Assembly: GCA_030595485.1 (NCBI GenBank)
Contig: JAUVDE010000215.1
Location: 1 to 6,140 of the forward strand
Direction of reading: 5' to 3'
Length of the DNA: 6,140 nt
Source: Draconibacterium sp.
GTDB lineage: Bacteria > Bacteroidota > Bacteroidia > Bacteroidales > Prolixibacteraceae
Below, one piece after another: positions 1 to 5,888 of this stretch; position 1 is the stretch's first letter, and the number at the start of each line of letters is the position of its first letter. The notes beneath the pieces are model-generated. The model made no database searches. It saw only the letters and a list, made by a program, of their open reading frames with translations, and had not been told where the DNA came from. The position numbers and the translations under genes are program-made.

Positions 1-30
1 GCGGTAGCATAATTATGCCCCATTTTTTTT
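1..30 (+). terminator. Possible terminator of a gene lying left of the window
   Basis: A 12-bp perfect palindrome, GCATAATTATGC at 7-18, can fold as a 4-bp stem with an AATT loop. It is followed within five bases by a run of eight T (23-30). The stem is short and AT-rich, so termination would be weak. The gene it would serve is outside the window. Confidence 0.3.
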
Positions 31-82
31 GCAAAGCAATAACTACTTGAGCCAAGAAATGCTAAACAGCATACTTTAAGTA

Positions 83-113
83 TTGACTTTAATAAGCATA
101 TGCCATAATTTTA
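83..113 (+). promoter_or_regulatory. Probable Bacteroidota-type promoter of the DUF6261-like gene
   Basis: TTG at 83-85 is followed after 20 bp by TAATTTTA at 106-113, which differs from the TAnnTTTG -7 consensus of the phylum only at its last base. Transcription would start near 120 and leave a leader of about 100 nt before the ATG at 223. An 8-bp palindrome, GCATATGC (96-103), lies in the spacer. The rest of 31-222 is AT-rich, and I see no gene or strong structure in it. Confidence 0.4.
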
Positions 114-222
114 TTTACAATAACAAGTAACCCATACTAGCAATGCAAACACAAAACCGCCATCATACATCGATAAAATAACCTTTTAAAACATTTTTTA
201 TTAATCCTTAAAACAAATTAGT

Positions 223-972
223 ATGCTTAAAATTTCAAAACTTGTATTACGTAAACTTCGGAATAGCGAATATTTCCAGTACATGAGCGACTTTAAAAGT
301 TTGATAGAGTTAATTACTCCTGCTGTCGTACATTCGGAGGAGGAGTTTACTACATTTAATGCAGTATTTACCAAACTCGACGAAGAGCTGCGTGTTGACA
401 AAGGCAGTGTTTTGACTGAACAACTGCAAGCGCTCGACCTTGGCCGCGACAATACCTGGCGCGCCATTGATGCCCGTATTGCTGCCACCTTGCTGTGTCC
501 TGTAGAGAAAGAAGTAGAAGCTGCCAAACGCCTTGAACGTGTTTTTGATTTGTACGGCGACATTCGCAAGATTTCGTATAATGAAGAAACAGCCGCGCTT
601 TCGAACCTTATTGGTGACCTTGAAGAAGAAGCAAACGCCGGTTTTGTTACTACAACCGGACTTACCAAGTGGGTAAATGCATTAAAAGACCAGAATATTG
701 CTTTTAAAGCCAAACAAAACGAACGCGATACGGAGATTGCCAATAAAAATAGTGGTAATGTAAAAGCAGTTCGTATTAAACTTGATCCCGTTTACGAACT
801 TATTGTTGAACGTGTAAACGCTATGGTAAGCCTTAATATGGTAACACCCGAAATTGAAAACTTTATTAAGGAGCTAAATCAGAAAATTAAAACCATAGAA
901 ACCACACTTGCTGCCCGCGAAGGTAGACGAGATGATGGAGAAGAAGAACCTACTGAACCTGAAGTAGATTGA
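223..972 (+). CDS. DUF6261-like protein of unknown function
   Basis: This gene encodes 249 residues with no signal peptide or membrane segment, so the product is probably cytoplasmic. The N-terminus (about residues 1-20, with 'KLVLRKLRNSEYFQYMSDF'), the central 'LDLGRDNTWRAIDARI' stretch (71-86) and the later 'N-x-AF-x-A-x-Q-x-ER-x-x-E' pattern (158-171) resemble my memory of the Bacteroidota-restricted DUF6261 family. I could not search to confirm this. The sequence is helix-friendly and charged throughout. A predicted long helix (about 207-231) leads into a disordered, very acidic tail (233-249, rich in D, E and P). No catalytic motif is visible and no function is known to me. The gene is monocistronic: its own promoter lies upstream and a strong terminator follows 37 bp after the TGA. 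The start ATG has an AT-rich leader and no Shine-Dalgarno. A 180-residue frame on the opposite strand is a shadow. Confidence 0.85.
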   Translation: MLKISKLVLRKLRNSEYFQYMSDFKSLIELITPAVVHSEEEFTTFNAVFTKLDEELRVDKGSVLTEQLQALDLGRDNTWRAIDARIAATLLCPVEKEVEAAKRLERVFDLYGDIRKISYNEETAALSNLIGDLEEEANAGFVTTTGLTKWVNALKDQNIAFKAKQNERDTEIANKNSGNVKAVRIKLDPVYELIVERVNAMVSLNMVTPEIENFIKELNQKIKTIETTLAAREGRRDDGEEEPTEPEVD

Positions 973-1008
973 CGGTTCAATTATAATTTTAGTTTTAAAA
1001 GGTGAAAG

Positions 1009-1037
1009 GCATCCTGCTTTGGTAGGGTGCTTTTTTT
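1009..1037 (+). terminator. Intrinsic terminator of the DUF6261-like gene
   Basis: A 9-bp stem (1009-1017 with 1022-1030) closes a TTTG loop and runs straight into seven T (1031-1037). Two positions are wobble pairs on the plus strand (T1012 with G1027, G1016 with T1023). They would be A.C mismatches on the minus strand, so the terminator is oriented with the upstream gene. Confidence 0.85.
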
Positions 1038-1080
1038 GTGCTTAAGCCACAGTATAAAACTCAAGCAAACTTTTTATTAA

Positions 1081-1195
1081 AACCTACGGCATTGGCATAC
1101 AACCCGGCTAAGGATTGCAGCGATACCCCATTGCAGACTGCGCCACGTTTTTGTTGATGGGCGTAGGCTGCCGAAGAAAGCCCACGTACCAGCTA
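1081..1195 (-). other. GC-rich, repeat-like intergenic block
   Basis: No gene is visible between 1038 and 1270. By count, 1081-1260 is about 53% G+C, well above the AT-rich flanks. The block contains ATTGCAG twice (1114-1120, 1130-1136) and CCTACG (1083-1088) complementary to CGTAGG (1162-1167). It also has a hairpin pairing 1162-1169 with 1179-1186, whose single irregular position is a G.U wobble only on the minus strand. This makeup is typical of dispersed intergenic elements or a structured 3' untranslated region of the acyltransferase operon. With only one copy in view, neither reading can be settled. Confidence 0.35.
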
Positions 1196-1238
1196 CAAAA
1201 ACGCAAGCAGGCAAAATTGGTAAAGCGAAAAGCCTGCT
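1196..1238 (-). terminator. Possible terminator of the acyltransferase operon
   Basis: Read on the minus strand, AGCAGGC (1238-1232) pairs perfectly with GCCTGCT (1212-1206) across a 19-nt loop. TGCG and five T (1200-1196) follow. It lies about 30 bp beyond the stop codon of the last operon gene. The loop is long and the T run short, so efficiency may be modest. Confidence 0.4.
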
Positions 1239-1270
1239 AAGGCCGCCTGGGGAAAGAAAGCAGTTTTCAG

Positions 1271-2215
1271 TTAGGTGGTTAAGTCAATACCTTCGGGGCG
1301 TGTGTGTTTCCAGCGACGGTGCGACCACAGATAATATGCCGGTTCTTCCCGAATTATTTCTTCAATTTTTCTGACATATCGAAGTAGAATTTCATTCGGA
1401 TCAACATCTTTAGGTTCGGCTACTAACTCGATAAGTTCAACACTATAAGTACCTCGTTTTAGTTTTCTTGTATGCGCGAAAACTACCGGCTGATTACCTC
1501 TGATTGCGATTTTTTCGGGACCGGAGAAAAAAGGAGCTTCGCGGTTTAAAAAAGTAGTCCAGAACTGTGCATTTGCCGGTGGAGTTTGGTCGGCTGCAAG
1601 TACAGCCAAGGTAGCTTTCCCTTGTAAGTTGTACTTTACAATTTCGCGTCCCGAGCGGTGCAATGGAACACATTTAGCCCCCCACTTTTCGCGCGAGTGG
1701 GTGAGGAATTTTTCCATGGCATGGTTACCACGAATGGGATTATAAACAATTAGCCCCTGTTGTTTAACTTCGGGCTGCATGGCTGTACACCACTCCCAGT
1801 TATTGTAATGAAAGGTTAAGATAACAACACTTCGACCCTGGTCATAATATTTATTGAGCTTCTCGGCACCAATTAATACCATATGTTTTTGCATATTTTC
1901 ATAACTCATGCTGTGCATTTTCACCGTTTCGAGCCACAAGTCGCAAAAGTGTCGATAAAACTTATTCCTGATTTTCGTAATCTCATCATCCGCTTTTTCG
2001 GGAAATGCATGTTGTAGATTTTCAGTAATAACTTGCTTCCGATACCTAACCAGATATTTTATAATTACATACAAAAAGTCCGAAATTCCAAATACAATCC
2101 AGAATGGTAGAATCGATATTATTTTCAGAATAAAAACAATAATTCCATTTCCAACCTTTTTCAAGAATGATTCGTGGAATCTGCGATCTTTTTCTATTAA
2201 TTTTTTATCAGCCAT
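1271..2215 (-). CDS. LpxL/HtrB-type lysophospholipid acyltransferase, second gene of tandem pair
   Basis: The 314-residue product belongs to the LpxL/HtrB lipid A biosynthesis acyltransferase family (PF03279), whose members move an acyl chain onto a lipid A precursor at the inner face of the inner membrane. The length fits the family (about 300-310 residues). A hydrophobic N-terminal segment (about 23-54) should anchor it in the membrane. The catalytic HX4(D/E) motif is H136-YNNW-E141. Conserved downstream blocks follow: 'AADQ' (207-210), 'FLNREAPFFSGP' (222-233) and a C-terminal 'YYLWSHRRWK' (294-303). The ATG at 2215 is 8 bp after the stop of its homologue, so the two are surely co-transcribed and probably arose by duplication. 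The exact acceptor is unproven. It could be lipid A, where Bacteroidota normally carry one late acyltransferase, or another aminolipid or lysolipid. I therefore give no gene symbol. Confidence 0.9.
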   Translation of the reverse strand: MADKKLIEKDRRFHESFLKKVGNGIIVFILKIISILPFWIVFGISDFLYVIIKYLVRYRKQVITENLQHAFPEKADDEITKIRNKFYRHFCDLWLETVKMHSMSYENMQKHMVLIGAEKLNKYYDQGRSVVILTFHYNNWEWCTAMQPEVKQQGLIVYNPIRGNHAMEKFLTHSREKWGAKCVPLHRSGREIVKYNLQGKATLAVLAADQTPPANAQFWTTFLNREAPFFSGPEKIAIRGNQPVVFAHTRKLKRGTYSVELIELVAEPKDVDPNEILLRYVRKIEEIIREEPAYYLWSHRRWKHTRPEGIDLTT

Positions 2216-2223
2216 TGTTTTGT

Positions 2224-3159
2224 TTACTCTACTAATGGAATATTCGCAGGTCTCTTATGTTTCCAGCGTTTGTGGGACCAAAGATAATACTCCGGTTCGG
2301 ATTTTATTACTTCTTCCATTTTTTGAATATAAATGCGAAGAATTTCAGCCGTTGACAACTTTGAGGGATCGATAATTAAGGTAGAGATTGTAACTTCGTA
2401 TTTCCCCCGTGCTACTTTTTTTACCTGCTGAAAAAAGACGGGATGGTTTAACTTTTTCGCTAAAAGCATAGGGCCACTAAAAAAGGCAGCTTCGCGGTTT
2501 AAAAAGCGGGTCCAAAACTCGGAGCGTGCCAATGCACGCTGGTCGGCTGCCAGCCAAAGTATTGCAGCTTTTTTGTTTTGTTTATACTTAAGCGCATAAC
2601 GCGCCGCCCAGTTGGTGCGTATAACTTCGCCTCCCCATTTACCCCGCGATTTTAACAAAAAATTCTCCATGGGCTTATTGTGCCGTGGAGGGTTATACAC
2701 CATTAAAACAGGCAAATTGAGCTGTGACTGCGCATAAGTGCACCATTCCCAGTTATTATGATGAAAGGCCAAAATAATGGCTCCCTTACGCTCTTGTGCT
2801 AGCTCTCCCATCTCGTGCAAGCCTTTGAAAGTAATACGTTCTTTCATTGCTTCATTGCGCATATTATAGAGTTTTACAGACTCTAAAGAGAAATCGAAAA
2901 AATGGCGATAAAATTTTGTCTTTATCTCCCGAAGTTCATCTTCCGTTTTTTCAGGAAACGCAGCTTTTAAGTTTTCTTTGGTAACACGGTAACGGTATTT
3001 AATCAGGTGCTTGTTCAGAAAAAAAAGAAAATCGGACAAAGAATAAATAATGCGAAATGGCAACAATGCAACACCTTTAAGAATAAGCACAATAATGTGA
3101 TTTCCTAAATTCGAGAAGAATGTACTATTATTGTCTGTTGTCGAATTTTTTATTGTCAT
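2224..3159 (-). CDS. LpxL/HtrB-type lysophospholipid acyltransferase, first gene of tandem pair
   Basis: This is the homologue of the next gene in the operon and aligns with it over its whole length, by eye nearly half identical in the C-terminal third. The likely role is acyl-CoA or acyl-ACP dependent acylation of lipid A or a related lipid at the inner membrane. I chose the ATG at 3159 (311 residues). A TTG at 3174 in the same frame would add five residues, but the ATG start matches the N-terminal length of the sibling and the family. A hydrophobic segment spans about 21-52. The HX4E catalytic motif is H133-HNNW-E138, and both active-site residues are intact. 'AADQ' (204-207), 'FLNREAAFFSGP' (219-230) and 'YYLWSHKRWK' (291-300) are conserved. 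The two copies differ most at the N-terminus and around 145-200, a region that could set substrate or chain choice (inference). Confidence 0.9.
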   Translation of the reverse strand: MTIKNSTTDNNSTFFSNLGNHIIVLILKGVALLPFRIIYSLSDFLFFLNKHLIKYRYRVTKENLKAAFPEKTEDELREIKTKFYRHFFDFSLESVKLYNMRNEAMKERITFKGLHEMGELAQERKGAIILAFHHNNWEWCTYAQSQLNLPVLMVYNPPRHNKPMENFLLKSRGKWGGEVIRTNWAARYALKYKQNKKAAILWLAADQRALARSEFWTRFLNREAAFFSGPMLLAKKLNHPVFFQQVKKVARGKYEVTISTLIIDPSKLSTAEILRIYIQKMEEVIKSEPEYYLWSHKRWKHKRPANIPLVE

Positions 3160-3226
3160 TTTATAGCTGCGCAAGCGGGATTTGAAAGTAAAAACCCAGC
3201 TGTTAAAATTGCTTAAAAAGTAGCAC

Positions 3227-3258
3227 CAAATCTACACTTTTAACCGCAAAATTGCGAA
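3227..3258 (-). promoter_or_regulatory. Probable promoter of the acyltransferase operon
   Basis: On the minus strand TAGATTTG (3234-3227) matches the Bacteroidota -7 consensus TAnnTTTG exactly. The -33 region is weak: TTCG at 3258-3255, 20 bp upstream, is the best candidate. Transcription would begin near 3222 and give a leader of about 60 nt before the ATG at 3159. Confidence 0.45.
3245..3256. promoter_or_regulatory. Inverted repeat between divergent promoters, candidate operator
   Basis: CGCAA-AA-TTGCG is a perfect inverted repeat with 5-bp arms. It sits at or near the -33 regions of both the acyltransferase promoter (minus) and the phosphodiesterase promoter (plus), where one bound dimeric regulator could affect both directions. 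The arms are short, so chance is a real alternative. Confidence 0.3.
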
Positions 3259-3284
3259 TATAATTTTTAAGCTGTCTATATTCG
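3252..3284 (+). promoter_or_regulatory. Weak candidate promoter of the phosphodiesterase gene
   Basis: TTG (3252-3254) and TATATTCG (3277-3284) have one mismatch to TAnnTTTG. The 22-bp spacer is longer than usual. The start would lie near 3290, leaving a very short leader before the ATG at 3303. Confidence 0.25.
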
Positions 3285-3302
3285 ACCAAGCAAAACCACA
3301 CA

Positions 3303-4076
3303 ATGAAAATAATCTATACACTCACATTACTTTTACTCGGAATGAACCTGTTTGCGCAAAATACCTTTATTGCACATCGTGGAGCTTCCTATTTAGCCCC
3401 TGAAAACACGGTTGCTTCGGCAAAACTTGCCTGGAAACTTGGAGCCGATGCCGTTGAAGTTGATGTGCATCTTTCAAAAGACAATCGTGTAATGGTGATT
3501 CATGACAAGGATACTAAACGAACTTGCAGTGGCAAAAAAAACCTTGAAATTGCCAAAACACCTTCGATATTATTACGCGATTTAGATGCCGGGATTTGGA
3601 AAGGTGAAGAGTTTAAGGGCGAAAAGATTCCATATATTTCCGAAATTATTGAGATCATACCTCCGGGAAAAAGTTTAGTAATTGAAATAAAATGTGGAAA
3701 AGAAGCGATTCCGGCATTACTTAGAAGCATTGAAAAGAGTGATAAAAAAGAACAGATTATTTTTATTTGTTTTGATTGGAAAATTATTTTAGCGGCTCAT
3801 AAAGCTTTCCCCGAAAACAAGTGTTACTGGCTAAGCTCGTTAAAGCCCGGCTTAAAAAAGAAAATTTCTCAAGCGCACAAAGAAGGTCTGACAGGTATAA
3901 ACCTAAAACATTCGATTGTTAACGAGGAGATAGTTGCCTTTGCGAAAGAGAATGAGTTGGAGGTTTTAAGCTGGACAGTTGACGATGCGACAGAAGCAAA
4001 ACGCATTGCTGCAATTGGAGTAAGCGGAATTACTACCAATCGCCCTCAATGGCTAAAAGAAGAGATGACCAAATGA
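3303..4076 (+). CDS. Secreted glycerophosphodiester phosphodiesterase
   Basis: The 257-residue product is a GDPD-family enzyme (PF03009), which hydrolyses glycerophosphodiesters from deacylated phospholipids to sn-glycerol 3-phosphate and an alcohol. A signal peptide is clear: basic MK, a hydrophobic core (about 3-17), and probable cleavage after A18 (LFA|QN). There is no lipobox cysteine, so a soluble periplasmic location is expected. Family residues are all present. They include the HRG motif with catalytic H25, 'PENT' (33-36), metal ligands E52 and D54 in 'EVDVH', and the second catalytic histidine H67 in 'VIHD'. E128 of 'VIEIK' and the C-terminal 'SWTVDD' and 'GVSGITTNRP' blocks that close the TIM barrel are also present. 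The length is normal for a compact bacterial GDPD. It is divergent from the acyltransferase operon, which fits a shared theme of envelope lipid turnover, although a joint pathway is inference. Confidence 0.93.
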   Translation: MKIIYTLTLLLLGMNLFAQNTFIAHRGASYLAPENTVASAKLAWKLGADAVEVDVHLSKDNRVMVIHDKDTKRTCSGKKNLEIAKTPSILLRDLDAGIWKGEEFKGEKIPYISEIIEIIPPGKSLVIEIKCGKEAIPALLRSIEKSDKKEQIIFICFDWKIILAAHKAFPENKCYWLSSLKPGLKKKISQAHKEGLTGINLKHSIVNEEIVAFAKENELEVLSWTVDDATEAKRIAAIGVSGITTNRPQWLKEEMTK

Positions 4077-4242
4077 AAGGGGGCCTCTAACAAGAAACCC
4101 CCTTCACCTAATTCAATCACTGAATTAACAGCAATACCGAACTGATACGAGCAATGGGGCTTCTCCAATTGAAGAAACCCCAAATAACTCTAACGTTTTC
4201 TGAACATTATTAACCTGTTCTCACAGCTTTAACTTTTAATTA
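4071..4242 (-). ncRNA. Candidate small RNA with four stem-loops
   Basis: This is a predicted minus-strand transcript of about 170 nt in the gap between two convergent protein genes. It starts just after an exact TATCTTTG -7 box. In order on the minus strand, the structures are: a CTGT/ACAG stem with a GAGA (GNRA) tetraloop (4226-4215); a 12-bp helix with an AATT loop (4182-4155); a 7-bp perfect stem, TAATTCA/TGAATTA (4127-4109); and a 12-bp G-rich helix with a TGTT loop (4104-4077) followed by TTTCATTT. The two 12-bp helices each contain two G.U wobbles that would be A.C mismatches on the plus strand, which favours minus-strand transcription. No open frame of note is present. It matches no RNA family I recognise (not 6S, SRP, tmRNA or RNase P). 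The alternative reading is a tandem set of terminators for the convergent genes. Confidence 0.4.
4077..4104. terminator. GGGGG/CCCCC hairpin just after the phosphodiesterase stop
   Basis: The stem begins immediately after the TGA (4074-4076). On the plus strand, a perfect 7-bp outer stem (4077-4083 with 4098-4104) is interrupted by two A.C mismatches before a 3-bp inner stem. On the minus strand those become tandem G.U pairs and the helix is a continuous 12 bp with a TGTT loop, followed by TTTCATTT. Neither side has a long T run, and the minus side is richer in T. It may end transcripts from both directions. Confidence 0.5.
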
Positions 4243-4247
4243 TATTT

Positions 4248-4275
4248 CAAAGATAGCGTTGAAATGTGTTAACAC
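4248..4275 (-). promoter_or_regulatory. Minus-strand promoter with overlapping palindrome, upstream of the candidate small RNA
   Basis: TATCTTTG (4255-4248 on the minus strand) matches TAnnTTTG exactly. No clear TTG -33 box is seen at the usual distance. Instead a perfect 10-bp palindrome, GTGTTAACAC (4266-4275), occupies the spacer and -33 region. A palindrome there could bind a regulator. The only sequence downstream, before the antisense side of the phosphodiesterase gene, is the four-hairpin region. The remainder of the gap (4276-4356) holds a weak AAGGA/TCCTT inverted repeat near 4321-4338 and no gene. Confidence 0.45.
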
Positions 4276-4356
4276 GGCTTAAGCAAAACAAATTATTGTA
4301 AAACAGAGTTAGCGAATGTTAAGGATGTTAACTTCCTTTAAAAGATTTCGATTTTA

Positions 4357-4962
4357 TTACTTGGAAGCACTACAGGAAACGAGCATAAAAGCTCCGCCCC
4401 CAAAGAAATTATGTCGATTTATTCGCAAACCATTTTGTGCTAGAATGGCCACCAAACCTCCTGCTTTATAATAGCTGCGAAAACAGTGGTTATGCTCCCT
4501 CCCTGCTAAAAACTCAATTATTTTACTGGTATATCCGGCAAAGTTATTGGGTAAAGGAACAGCATAGTCGACAATTACAATGCGCTTAGCAACACGTTTC
4601 ATTTCGCTTAAAATCGGAATATATAATTCAGGAGAAAACTGATGCAAAGCAAGCGACATTATAGCCACATCAAATTCCCTATCAGCGAACACCGTCAAGT
4701 TGGTAGCATCGGCAAGCTTAAACTCTGCATTTAGAATACTCTGTTTCTTGCACTTTTTATTGGCAAACTTTATCATCGACTCCGATAAATCAACTCCGAC
4801 TATCTGACCTGCTTTTCTCGACAACTGAAAGACCTGTGCCCCGGTACCACAGGCAATATCAATAACAGTTTCGCCTTTTCGAACTTCAGCCGTAACCTTT
4901 TTTCGCATGCCTTTCAGCATGGGGTCGATGACACTGCTGTAAAAAAGTCCTGTTTCTCCCAT
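4357..4962 (-). CDS. Class I SAM-dependent methyltransferase
   Basis: The 201-residue protein is a short Rossmann-fold methyltransferase of the Methyltransf_11/25 type. Motif I, which binds S-adenosylmethionine, is 'VIDIACGTG' (33-41). The acidic ribose-binding residue is D58 in 'GVDLSESMI' (56-64). 'LADAT' (84-88) is the usual adenine-side acidic motif, and 'FDVAIMSLALHQF' (97-109) is the strand and loop preceding the substrate side. The N-terminal 'FYSSVIDPML' and the late 'KAGGL' resemble small UbiE-like enzymes. It is shorter than true MenG/UbiE (about 240 or more), so I do not assign it to quinone synthesis. The substrate is unknown. There is no signal peptide, so it is cytoplasmic. The ATG at 4962 is preceded by AT-rich sequence. 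The gene is divergent from the ChaN-like gene with only 61 bp between them, so control elements must overlap. No consensus promoter stands out there. Confidence 0.9.
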   Translation of the reverse strand: MGETGLFYSSVIDPMLKGMRKKVTAEVRKGETVIDIACGTGAQVFQLSRKAGQIVGVDLSESMIKFANKKCKKQSILNAEFKLADATNLTVFADREFDVAIMSLALHQFSPELYIPILSEMKRVAKRIVIVDYAVPLPNNFAGYTSKIIEFLAGREHNHCFRSYYKAGGLVAILAQNGLRINRHNFFGGGAFMLVSCSASK

Positions 4963-5023
4963 AAAAAATTAAACCCGGCAGGTATTTTATTGTTGTAATC
5001 AGTAAAATCTAAAAATAACCAAG

Positions 5024-5887
5024 ATGACGAGATTCGGCTACCTTTTTATTGTTTTGTTTTCTGTTTTTACTGCATTTAAATCCGATAAGCCCGCCTACTC
5101 CCTTTTTAACAAAGAAGGGAAGCCCGTGAAATATGAAAAAATGCTAAAACAGCTGGAAGGCGCAGACATTGTATTATTTGGCGAATTACATTACAATCCA
5201 ATTTCGCATTGGTTGCAACTGGAACTTACAAAAGACCTATATGGTTCTAAAGGTGATGAGCTGATACTTGGAGCGGAGATGTTTGAAAGTGACAATCAGC
5301 TGATTTTAGACGAATACCTTACGGGCGTTATTTTTGAAAGTCGCTTTGAAGCTGAGGCTCGTTTGTGGCCCAATTACAAAACCGACTATAAACCTTTAAT
5401 TGATTTTGCCTGGGATGAGGATTTAAAATTTGTGGCTTCGAATGTACCCCGCAGATACGCCTCGCTGGTGAGTTCCAAAGGATTTGAAGGATTGGACGAA
5501 CTTTCGGAGAATGCAAAACAGTTTATGGCTCCACTTCCCATTCCTTACGATTCGACTTTGGCCTGTTACACAAATATGCTCGAAATGAATGAAGGCGACA
5601 ATAAAAACCCAAATTTCCCAAAAGCTCAGGCCTTAAAAGATGCGACAATGGCACATTTTATTCTCGAAAATTGGGAAGAGGGAAAACTTCTTTTACACTA
5701 CCACGGTGCTTATCATTCGCAGAACTTTGAAAGCATTTATTGGTATTTAAAACGCCAGAATCCACAATTGAAGATTGCTACCATAACTACGGTGTCGCAA
5801 AAGGCTGTAAACCCACTCCTGGAAGAAAACACCGGAACCGCCGATTTTACGATTTGTGTGGATGAAAATATGACAAAAACAAGATAA
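5024..5887 (+). CDS. ChaN-like exported protein (Cofac_haem_bdg, Tiki/EreA superfamily)
   Basis: The 287-residue product fits the ChaN family (PF04187), iron-regulated haem-binding proteins in several Gram-negative bacteria and members of the wider Tiki/TraB/EreA fold. Visible family motifs are 'FGELHYN' with E54 and H56, 'GAEMFE' (83-88), 'WPNYKTDYKPLIDFA' (115-129), 'ASNVPRRYA' (138-146), 'KDATMAHFI' and the histidine-rich 'HYHGAYHS' (H225, H227, H231). Haem or metal ligation by these residues is inferred from the family. The N-terminus is a probable signal peptide or anchor (about 4-18) that lacks the lipobox cysteine of ChaN lipoproteins, so a periplasmic or membrane-anchored protein is expected. 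The length matches the family. The 61-bp gap to the divergent methyltransferase contains no clear Fur-type site. A terminator follows directly after the stop. Confidence 0.85.
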   Translation: MTRFGYLFIVLFSVFTAFKSDKPAYSLFNKEGKPVKYEKMLKQLEGADIVLFGELHYNPISHWLQLELTKDLYGSKGDELILGAEMFESDNQLILDEYLTGVIFESRFEAEARLWPNYKTDYKPLIDFAWDEDLKFVASNVPRRYASLVSSKGFEGLDELSENAKQFMAPLPIPYDSTLACYTNMLEMNEGDNKNPNFPKAQALKDATMAHFILENWEEGKLLLHYHGAYHSQNFESIYWYLKRQNPQLKIATITTVSQKAVNPLLEENTGTADFTICVDENMTKTR

Positions 5888-5888
5888 A

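Noticed and set aside
201..743. 180-residue open frame on the minus strand
   Set aside because: It lies opposite the DUF6261-like gene and is serine-rich and low in complexity, as expected of an antisense shadow. The plus-strand frame has a promoter, a terminator and family-like motifs.
1081..1120. Integron attC-like site
   Set aside because: The stretch around GCATACAACC resembles an attC end only loosely. It does not fit the GTTRRRY core, and no integrase or cassette array is present.
3160..3174. TTG start at 3174 for the first acyltransferase
   Set aside because: The in-frame ATG at 3159 gives an N-terminus in register with the neighbouring homologue, and no ribosome-binding site favours the TTG.
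3500..3730. 76-residue minus-strand open frame inside the phosphodiesterase gene
   Set aside because: It is antisense to conserved GDPD sequence and has no independent support.
4077..4182. Hairpins as ends of an insertion sequence or miniature transposon
   Set aside because: The two hairpins are similar direct copies, not inverted terminal repeats of one unit. No target-site duplication or transposase remnant is visible.
5328..5516. 62-residue minus-strand open frame
   Set aside because: It lies wholly within the ChaN-like gene on the opposite strand and is a shadow.
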